Below, piece after piece: positions 42,553 through 48,276 of a DNA stretch of 64,000 bases. How positions within the stretch are numbered: position 1 is the first letter of the stretch; each line of letters begins with the position of its first letter. The notes under the pieces are model-generated. The model was given only the letters and a program-made list of their open reading frames with translations. It made no database searches and was not told the DNA's origin. The DNA is from Streptomyces sp. NBC_00483 (GTDB taxonomy: Bacteria; Actinomycetota; Actinomycetes; Streptomycetales; Streptomycetaceae), in NCBI RefSeq assembly GCF_036013745.1, contig NZ_CP107880.1:8184001-8248000 (forward strand), given 5' to 3'. A program made the position numbers and the translations under genes.

Positions 42553-44108
42553 TGCGCTTCCTTTTGGCCTCTGAGGTGTGCGTAGTCAGGTTTCCCGGAG
42601 GGGGTGAGCGGTATTTCCGCCCACCGGTGAAATGCGTCCGGGACGTGCGCCGCCGTGAGTTCGGCGGCAATGTGGGAGCGCAGTTCGTCGTCAGAGAATC
42701 GGGCGCTCCCGCGCAATTCAACTGCTGCTTCAAGGCGTTCGATGAACTCCGCGCCGCGCGTTCCGTACACGACGGCGTTCGCCACGTCCGGGTGATTCAG
42801 CAGAACCTCCTGAACCGCCGCCGGATGGACCTTTATGCCGTGGACCTTGACGACGTCGCCGATCCGGCCCACCAGGTGCAGATACCCGTACTTGTCCCAG
42901 TGGCCGAGGTCTCCGGTACGCAGCCAGTCGCCCGCCGCGGTGAGGGCGGCACGGTCTCCTTCGCCGAGATATCCGTCCATGAGTGTGGGCGAGCGGACGC
43001 AGATCTCTCCGGTCGCGCCTCGTTCGACCGGCTCCTGGGAGTCGGGGCGCCAGATCTCCATCTCCACCCAGGGGAACGGACGGCCGACACTCGGCAGCAA
43101 CTCAGGCTCATAGTGGTCGAGCGGGATGAGCGTGCACATCCCGCCGGCCTCGGTGCTGCCGTACAGCTGGACGAGTGTGTCGCCAAAGACCTGTGAGGCC
43201 TTGGCCGTTCGAGAGGGCGCGGCGGCTGTGCCGCTGTAGAGGACCTGGCGAAGGAACGGGAAGGAAGCCCGGTCGATCCCCGGGCTGTCGATGAGCTGGT
43301 ACAGGTGTGGCACCGCGAGGTACGTGTCCGTCACCCGGTGCTCGGCGAGTGCGTGCAGCACGTCGTGCACATCGAAGCCGTTGTGCAGAACGATCGAGCC
43401 ACCTGCGGCCAGCGCCGCGTCGGCCATCGTCGCTGTGGCGTGGCTGATCGGCGTCACCAGCAGCAGCGTGGGCCGGTGCTCGGGCGGCAGCGATCCGAAC
43501 GACAGGTTGACGAGGCGCCCCCGCACGCCGAACGACCGGCGTACGAGCTTGGGGCTTCCGGTGGTGCCACTGGTGAGGTCGACGACGGCCGGGTTCTCCG
43601 GGACGAAGGGCGCGGCCGTCGGCAGATCCGTGCCGCCGCTCGTCGTGGCCGCGTGGTCGAGGATGAGCAGGACGGTGCCTGCCCGGCCGTTGCACAACAC
43701 CTGGCCACGCGGGGAGTTGGGCTCGTCGGCCAGTACCACGCGCGCGCCGGTCGTTTGCAGCAGCCGGGCCTGCTCGGCTGCGGGCAGCTCGTCCTCGTCG
43801 CTGCGCGCATTCATCGACCGGATGTGGATGACGGCGGCGCCCAGCAGATGGGCGGCGTACCGTGCGGCAAGCATGGCGGGGGAGTTGGGTTCGGTGAGAA
43901 CGGCCACCGTGTCGGTGGGGCCGACCCCGGCACCGGCGAGGGATACCGCGGCATCGGTGATGAGCCGGTGGAATTCCGCGGCGGTGAGATCGCCGTCCCA
44001 GGAGTACACGGCGGTCTTCGCCGGATCGGCTTCGAGGTGCCCCAGGATCCGCAGAACATAGTTCGGCGTCTGTTGGCTGCTTTCGCTCAGCACCTGTCCC
44101 ACAGACAT
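42549..44108 (-). CDS. Adenylate-forming aryl acid ligase (probable 3,4-AHBA activation)
   Basis: 519 residues from ATG 44108 (AAGGA upstream; the frame is open 37 codons further). ANL-superfamily motifs: P-loop SGTTGSPK at 180-187, YGSTEAGG at 316-323, TGDLGHWDKYGYLHLVGRIGDVVKVHGIKVHP around 398-430, and the catalytic Lys in PSGKPDY at residue 506. First gene of an operon with the two 3,4-AHBA enzymes, so its natural substrate is probably 3,4-AHBA, activated as the acyl-AMP or thioester. No carrier protein or acyltransferase gene is recognisable in the cluster. Substrate is inference from context. Confidence 0.82.
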   Translation of the reverse strand: MSVGQVLSESSQQTPNYVLRILGHLEADPAKTAVYSWDGDLTAAEFHRLITDAAVSLAGAGVGPTDTVAVLTEPNSPAMLAARYAAHLLGAAVIHIRSMNARSDEDELPAAEQARLLQTTGARVVLADEPNSPRGQVLCNGRAGTVLLILDHAATTSGGTDLPTAAPFVPENPAVVDLTSGTTGSPKLVRRSFGVRGRLVNLSFGSLPPEHRPTLLLVTPISHATATMADAALAAGGSIVLHNGFDVHDVLHALAEHRVTDTYLAVPHLYQLIDSPGIDRASFPFLRQVLYSGTAAAPSRTAKASQVFGDTLVQLYGSTEAGGMCTLIPLDHYEPELLPSVGRPFPWVEMEIWRPDSQEPVERGATGEICVRSPTLMDGYLGEGDRAALTAAGDWLRTGDLGHWDKYGYLHLVGRIGDVVKVHGIKVHPAAVQEVLLNHPDVANAVVYGTRGAEFIERLEAAVELRGSARFSDDELRSHIAAELTAAHVPDAFHRWAEIPLTPSGKPDYAHLRGQKEAQ

Positions 44109-44212
44109 CCCCGCCCCATCCTTCTTGTTTCTTCCTGGATTCCCTCCAGTGGGGTGATCAGAGATAATGCTGGGAGCTTCGTGGGTGGTCCGCAAGCGTC
44201 GGACGGTCGAGG

Positions 44213-44295
44213 ATGACAAACATCATCGCCCCCGAAACAAAGGTAATTCGCGGGGCGCGTGGAGAAGTCCCGGAAGTCTGATGACCAATGTCATC
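44213..44295. promoter_or_regulatory. Two related palindromes in the divergent promoter region
   Basis: GATGACAAACATCATC (44213-44228, 5-bp arms) and GATGACCAATGTCATC (44280-44295, perfect 6-bp arms), 67 bp apart, between the ligase operon and the dehydrogenase gene. Likely a dimeric regulator site, possibly for both directions. The 277-bp region 44109-44385 holds no gene. Confidence 0.55.
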
Positions 44296-44385
44296 GAGTC
44301 TCTGATCTGCATCATCAACTCCTTGCGGGCGGACCGCGGAAGGGCAGGACCATGGCGGATCGGTCACTGTGATGCGGAGGTTGGT

Positions 44386-45918
44386 ATGCGGCCTGGTACC
44401 CCATGGCCCGAAGTCGAGTGCGTCGAGTACTCCGTGGGCTTCCGGGACGACGTCCGGGTTGAATTCGATGCCGCGTCGGTCAGCCTCGCCACGCCGGCGA
44501 GCACCTTCGCCGTGCGTCTCCCCGCGGGGGGCACGCGTGACGCGCTCGCCGCGCTTGCCGGAGGGCTGGTCCCGCTGGGGGAGACCCTCGACGGGTTCGA
44601 GCCCGCCGAACGCGAGCGCTTCCAGCGCCTGTTGGCCCGTCTCGGCCGGCTGGTCGAGTTCGGTGTGGCCGTCGGCGGCCGCGAACTGATCCGGTTCCAG
44701 CAGACCGGGCAGGACACTGATCCGGCCACCACGGTGGTGGGGCCGGACGACGTCGTGCGGCTGTCCCGGTTCGCCCTGTGCCGCAGCAGGTCCGGAACGT
44801 TGGTGCTGGAGTCGCCGCTGGCGTCGGCGCGGGCGTTGCTGGTCCACCGGACGGCCCGGACCCTTGTCTCCTCGCTGGCCGCCGGCCGACGCGTTGGTGA
44901 TCTTGCTGAGCAGGATGGCGGCGATCTCGCACTGCCAGAAGTGTGCGCGCTGTTGGGCGTGCTGGTCGGCGCCGGACTCGTCGAATGCCGTTCCGCAGGA
45001 GAGGAGTTTGAGACCGAGGAGAACTCGACCTTGCGGCAGTGGGACTTCCACGACCTGCTCTTCCACTCGCGCATCCGCAGCGGCCGCCACGACGCCCCGT
45101 TGGGCGGCACGTTCCCGCACCGGGGGGAGATCGCTCCCCGGCCCGCGGTCAAAGCCGTGCCCGACGGCCCCTCCATCGAGCTGTACCGTCCAGCCCTGGA
45201 AGAGATCACGGGGCGAGACCCCGGGCTGACGGCGGCGCTCGAAGGGCGCAGGTCGTTCCGCAGCTACGGAGAACAGCCGCTCACCGCCGAGCAGATCGGC
45301 GAGTTCCTCTACCGGGTCGGCAGGGTCAGGACGCGGTTCGTCCCCGCGCCCGACGATGAACCAGGTGGTGAGATCGTCTCGCGGCCCTACCCCACCGGAG
45401 GGTCGTCCTTCGAGCTGGAGCTGTACCTGACCGTTCAGCGCTGTGACGGCATCGACCCGGGCATCTACTACTACGACCCCGTCGCGCACCGGCTCGTGCT
45501 GGTGAACGACGCCCACCAGGACCGCCGGGCCATGCTGGAAGTGGCGTCCGTCTCGACGGCCAGAGAGGCCGACCCCGACCTCCTGATCACGATGACGTCC
45601 CGCTTCCAGCGCCTGTCCTGGAAGTACAGCGGCATGGCGTACGCGACGACCCTGCGGCACACCGGCGTGCTGTACCAGACCATGTATCTCGTGGCGACTG
45701 CCATGGGCCTGGCGCCCTGCGGGCTGGGCATCGGGAACTCGGACATGTCGGCGCGCGTCCTGGGCCTGGACTATCTCCAGGAATCGTCCGTGGGCGATTT
45801 CATCCTGGGTAGCCGGCCGCCGGGCGACCCCGGGATCTGGGACCGGGAGCAGGGCTGGGAGTGGGTCAACGACCCGGAGTGGGCTGCCTGGGCGGGTTCG
45901 AAGCTGAGGCGTGCCTGA
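44386..45918 (+). CDS. SagB/ThcOx-type azoline dehydrogenase
   Basis: 510 residues from ATG 44386 with GGAGG 5 bases upstream; the frame is open from 44167 but the leading part has no coding character. An N-terminal ~240-residue region (DDVRVEFDAASVSLATPASTFAVRLPAGGTRDALAAL, then a helical part) is followed by the nitroreductase domain from about residue 285 (EGRRSFRSYGEQPLTAEQIGEFLYRVGRVRT, EIVSRPYPTGGSSFELELYLTVQRC, RQLSWKYSGMAYATTLRHTGVLYQTMYLVATAMGLAPCGLG region). SagB-type FMN enzymes oxidise azolines to azoles in TOMM RiPPs. It stands alone, followed by a strong terminator. Confidence 0.9.
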   Translation: MRPGTPWPEVECVEYSVGFRDDVRVEFDAASVSLATPASTFAVRLPAGGTRDALAALAGGLVPLGETLDGFEPAERERFQRLLARLGRLVEFGVAVGGRELIRFQQTGQDTDPATTVVGPDDVVRLSRFALCRSRSGTLVLESPLASARALLVHRTARTLVSSLAAGRRVGDLAEQDGGDLALPEVCALLGVLVGAGLVECRSAGEEFETEENSTLRQWDFHDLLFHSRIRSGRHDAPLGGTFPHRGEIAPRPAVKAVPDGPSIELYRPALEEITGRDPGLTAALEGRRSFRSYGEQPLTAEQIGEFLYRVGRVRTRFVPAPDDEPGGEIVSRPYPTGGSSFELELYLTVQRCDGIDPGIYYYDPVAHRLVLVNDAHQDRRAMLEVASVSTAREADPDLLITMTSRFQRLSWKYSGMAYATTLRHTGVLYQTMYLVATAMGLAPCGLGIGNSDMSARVLGLDYLQESSVGDFILGSRPPGDPGIWDREQGWEWVNDPEWAAWAGSKLRRA

Positions 45919-45940
45919 CGGCTTGCCGCTTGCGTGAATG

Positions 45941-45971
45941 ATGCCTCCACCGAATCGGTGGAGGCATTTTT
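45941..45971 (+). terminator. Rho-independent terminator after the dehydrogenase gene
   Basis: Perfect 12-bp stem ATGCCTCCACCG / CGGTGGAGGCAT with a 3-base loop and five T's. One of the few T-tract terminators in the window; it separates the precursor gene from upstream transcription. Confidence 0.93.
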
Positions 45972-46049
45972 CTGTCGAGTGCGCAAAATTGACACCGATG
46001 GAATCTGTCATTCCCTTTCGGTTGCGTGATATCGGTAATTGTGGATGTG

Positions 46050-46082
46050 ACAAGTGTCAATTGAAGCGCTTTTAGGGTGGCC
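46050..46082 (+). promoter_or_regulatory. Promoter element of the precursor gene
   Basis: ACAAGTGT (46050-46057, within TGACA-AG-TGTCA) and TTTTAGGGTGGCC (46070-46082), 74 bp before the precursor ATG. Both words recur upstream of the LuxR gene, and weaker forms at 47030-47074. The 45972-46156 region is relatively AT-rich, as expected for a strong promoter. Confidence 0.5.
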
Positions 46083-46156
46083 TTGGCGCTGGAAAATCGA
46101 AATAGTTTCCCTATGTGGTCAACCGGCCGCATCCGAAAGATACTGAGGAGTTCTCT

Positions 46157-46330
46157 ATGAACACCGTCGTCAACTCTGCCGACATCGAGCAGGTCTTCGA
46201 CTCCTTCGACGTGACCGAGCTGGAGGTCCTCGAGGTGTCGCAGGGCGTCGCCCTTCCCGAGATGGGCGCCTCCGGCGGCACCAGCGGCACCTCGTCCTCC
46301 TCGTCGACCTGCTCCTCGTCGACCTGCTGA
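46157..46330 (+). CDS. Thiopeptide-type precursor peptide
   Basis: 57 residues from ATG 46157 with GAGGAG 6 bases upstream. Residues 1-38 form an acidic leader (DIEQVFDSFDVTELEVLEVS, then LPEMGA) in the style of thiopeptide leaders, which end in MGA or VGA before the first core Ser. The core is residues 39-57: S-G-G-T-S-G-T then SSSSSTC and SSSTC, 16 of 19 being Ser, Thr or Cys. The C-terminal SSSTC unit is a perfect 15-bp duplication. Only two Cys are present, so most azoles would be oxazoles or methyloxazoles and many Ser/Thr would be dehydrated. Its own promoter and terminators make it a separate transcript. Confidence 0.88.
   Translation: MNTVVNSADIEQVFDSFDVTELEVLEVSQGVALPEMGASGGTSGTSSSSSTCSSSTC
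46298..46327 (+). repeat. 15-bp tandem duplication in the core-peptide codons
   Basis: TCCTCGTCGACCTGC occurs twice in a row, each encoding SSSTC, with no base difference, directly before the stop codon. It indicates recent slippage or unequal exchange. Confidence 0.95.
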
Positions 46331-46360
46331 CGAAGGTCGGCCGGCTGATCCAGTAGGACG

Positions 46361-46403
46361 GACGGCGGTGCCCGCTCCCGCGAAGGGGGCGGTCACCGCC
46401 GTC
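46361..46403. terminator. 19-bp hairpin after the precursor gene
   Basis: GACGGCGGTG pairs with CACCGCCGTC and the stem continues inward with CCGCTCCC/GGGGGCGG around a 5-base loop (one mismatch, one G-T). It has no T tract. It separates the convergent precursor and membrane-protein genes. Confidence 0.75.
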
Positions 46404-46427
46404 GTCGGGGCAACGATTGCCCGCGGT

Positions 46428-46928
46428 TCAGCCCTTGCGGGCGACGTGCAACGCGGTCGTCCACAGGACAAGGGCGGCGCCGAAACCCAGCAGGACGCGG
46501 CCGCGCTCGGCGTCACCACCGCCGAGCGCCACCGCACCGACCAGCGCGAGTGCCATCAGCAGCCCGCCGGTCCACCAGTACTGCGGCTGGGCGAAGGTCC
46601 GCGCGAGCGGCAGGAAATGTGCCCCGACGACGAGGCACACGGCCGCGGGAATGTACACCCACTGGCCGAAGTGGCCCAGGATGAACACGGCGGCGACGAT
46701 CGCCACGGTCTGCCCGATGTTGACCCTGCCGAACACCCGGAAGCTGTTGGCGGCCACCCGGCGGCTGCGTCGTGGTCCTGGCGACATCCCGAACCGGATC
46801 GTGAGCACCACCGCTGCGACAGCCAGAACTACGGCCACGGCTGCTATGCCGACCAATGCCGACCCCGGCACCCGCGGTGCGATACCGGAGACTCCCAGGA
46901 TTTCCCATATCGACGCGAAAACGGACAT
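46428..46928 (-). CDS. Multi-pass membrane protein of unknown function within the RiPP cluster
   Basis: 166 residues from ATG 46928; a GTG at 46991 would add 21 hydrophilic residues and neither start has a strong ribosome site. Five hydrophobic segments: GSALVGIAAVAVVLAVAAVVL, TVAIVAAVFILGHFGQWVYI, AAVCLVVGAHFLPLA, GGLLMALALVGAVALGG and VLLGFGAALVLWTTALHV, separated by basic loops (RFGMSPGPRRSRRVAAN). No family recognised. Position between precursor and modifying genes suggests self-protection or export, but this is inference. Confidence 0.7.
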   Translation of the reverse strand: MSVFASIWEILGVSGIAPRVPGSALVGIAAVAVVLAVAAVVLTIRFGMSPGPRRSRRVAANSFRVFGRVNIGQTVAIVAAVFILGHFGQWVYIPAAVCLVVGAHFLPLARTFAQPQYWWTGGLLMALALVGAVALGGGDAERGRVLLGFGAALVLWTTALHVARKG

Positions 46929-47029
46929 GATAACCGCGCCCTGCAAAGGTCGGTTCTCGCTCAATTTTCGCCTGTCGGGTTCGTTGATCACCTGGGCATT
47001 CTATCCACCGCTCGCTCGCGAAACGCGGC

Positions 47030-47074
47030 ACAGGTGTCACGAAGTGCGTGACGGATGTCAGTAGTTGAGTGGCC
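47030..47074 (+). promoter_or_regulatory. Possible promoter element of the main biosynthetic operon
   Basis: ACAGGTGT (47030-47037) and GAGTGGCC (47067-47074), one mismatch and a shortened form of the words before the LuxR and precursor genes. The spacing is longer. Lies 33 bp before ATG 47107. Confidence 0.3.
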
Positions 47075-47106
47075 GTCTCTTTCTGGCCGCATTCGATTCT
47101 TGAAAG

Positions 47107-48276
47107 ATGAGTGCCATGAGAGCCCATGCGCCAACAGACCGTAGCGACGCCCCCGTGACAGGCCGGCCCACCGGGGTCCGGCTGTTCACCCGGGCACCCG
47201 TGACACTGGCGTGGCTCTCCGCGTCGGTGGTGCCCGTCGCCCGTTCCGTACAGGAGAGCGGCGGCGCCGTCGTACGGCTGCGGCGAGGTTGGCTGCACGG
47301 CCCGCACGTGGATGTCATCGGGCGCGGGGCGCTCGGGCAGGAGCTCCCCTGGTCGTCCGTGGCGCAGCGGATGGACGCCGGCCCGCTGCCCGCGGACCGG
47401 GCGCTGAACGAGGCGAAGTACCTGGAGCAGGCTCGGGAGTTCGGCCGGCTGGAAGCGGTCGCGCCGCCGTACCTCCCGATGCGCGAGCACGGTGACGTCG
47501 AATTCCTCGGCCCCGACGAAGGGGTCGTGCGCGATCCCCTGCTGCGGGACCTGCGCGAGGCGGAGATCGTGCACGGCGTGCTGTGCCCGCCGCTTATGAA
47601 CACCATCGACGAGGTGGCGAAGGACCGCTCCCTGGCCACCCCGCGGCTTGCGGAGGCATTCCTCGCGCTCGGCGACTCCTACTTCCTGGGCCTCGCCCAC
47701 GGTGCCTTCTCGTTCCGCTCGCATGCCGAGGCCTTCTTTGCCTGGGCAGCCCCCAGCAAGGACATGCGCCCCGTGTTCGCCGCACGGCTGGCCAAGGAGG
47801 CTCCCGTGCTGCGCGCGCTGGTGGAGCAGCGCCTCGCCGGGCGCGTCGGCCCCGCGGCCGCCGAGTGGCGTACCGCGTTCGCCTACTCCACGGGCACGCT
47901 GGACAGCGCGGTGATGGACGGCCGGCTGACTCCGGCGATGCTGGACGCGGTCAACTCGGCCGTCGACAACACCGGCACGGGACCGCCCACCGCGCCGGAG
48001 GTCGTACCGCAGGGAACCCACCCCGATACCGCGTTCCACCGCGCCGCGGTGGAATCCGGGGTGATCGACGATCCGACGCCGTGGTTCGCCGCGTACCGCC
48101 TGCTGATCAACCTCTTCTACCAGCAACTGCCGCTGCTCGCCGTCTCCCCGATCCAGCGCTATTACATGTGCTACGCGCTCGCCGAGACCATCGACGAGGT
48201 GCTCGGCGAGACCTGGCAGGAGCGCCTGGACAAGGGCCGGGTGCGGTGGGAACAGACCCAGGGGGCGGCCCGATGA
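47107..48276 (+). CDS. Divergent LanB C-terminal-like protein, candidate thiopeptide [4+2] pyridine synthase (TclM/TbtD-like)
   Basis: 389 residues from ATG 47107 (an ATG at 47116 is also possible). It aligns by pattern with the Lant_dehydr_C fold: APVTLAWLSASVVPVARSVQESGGAVVRLRRGWLHGPHVDVI corresponds to the W..H...FFIRYW..GPHLRLR segment of the protein at 56004. Helical regions follow (GDSYFLGLAHGAFSFRSHAEAFFAWAA, YRLLINLFYQQLPLLAVSPIQRYYMCYALAETIDE). Pyridine synthases are diverged members of this fold and ~350-400 residues long. First gene of an operon of seven or eight overlapping genes. Assignment rests on fold, length and exclusion, as the other small LanB-like protein fits the elimination role better. 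Confidence 0.65.
   Translation: MSAMRAHAPTDRSDAPVTGRPTGVRLFTRAPVTLAWLSASVVPVARSVQESGGAVVRLRRGWLHGPHVDVIGRGALGQELPWSSVAQRMDAGPLPADRALNEAKYLEQAREFGRLEAVAPPYLPMREHGDVEFLGPDEGVVRDPLLRDLREAEIVHGVLCPPLMNTIDEVAKDRSLATPRLAEAFLALGDSYFLGLAHGAFSFRSHAEAFFAWAAPSKDMRPVFAARLAKEAPVLRALVEQRLAGRVGPAAAEWRTAFAYSTGTLDSAVMDGRLTPAMLDAVNSAVDNTGTGPPTAPEVVPQGTHPDTAFHRAAVESGVIDDPTPWFAAYRLLINLFYQQLPLLAVSPIQRYYMCYALAETIDEVLGETWQERLDKGRVRWEQTQGAAR

Noticed and set aside
40590..44108. AHBA genes as an archaeal-type shikimate bypass
   Set aside because: Streptomyces already has the normal shikimate route, and the operon starts with an aryl-acid ligase next to RiPP genes, which fits the GriI/GriH role better.
44167..44385. 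Longer start for the SagB-type dehydrogenase
   Set aside because: The added region contains the divergent promoter palindromes and reads as noise; ATG 44386 has GGAGG at good spacing.
46298..46327. Repeat as a CRISPR-like or VNTR array
   Set aside because: Only two units and both in frame within the precursor; no spacers.
46157..46330. Lanthipeptide precursor
   Set aside because: No LanC cyclase or LanM is present and the dehydratase is split in the thiopeptide manner with YcaO and ThiF partners.
47583..48272. N-terminal extension of the LanB subunit upstream of 48273
   Set aside because: The open frame covers the preceding gene in a different frame and has no coding character; ATG 48273 forms an ATGA coupling.
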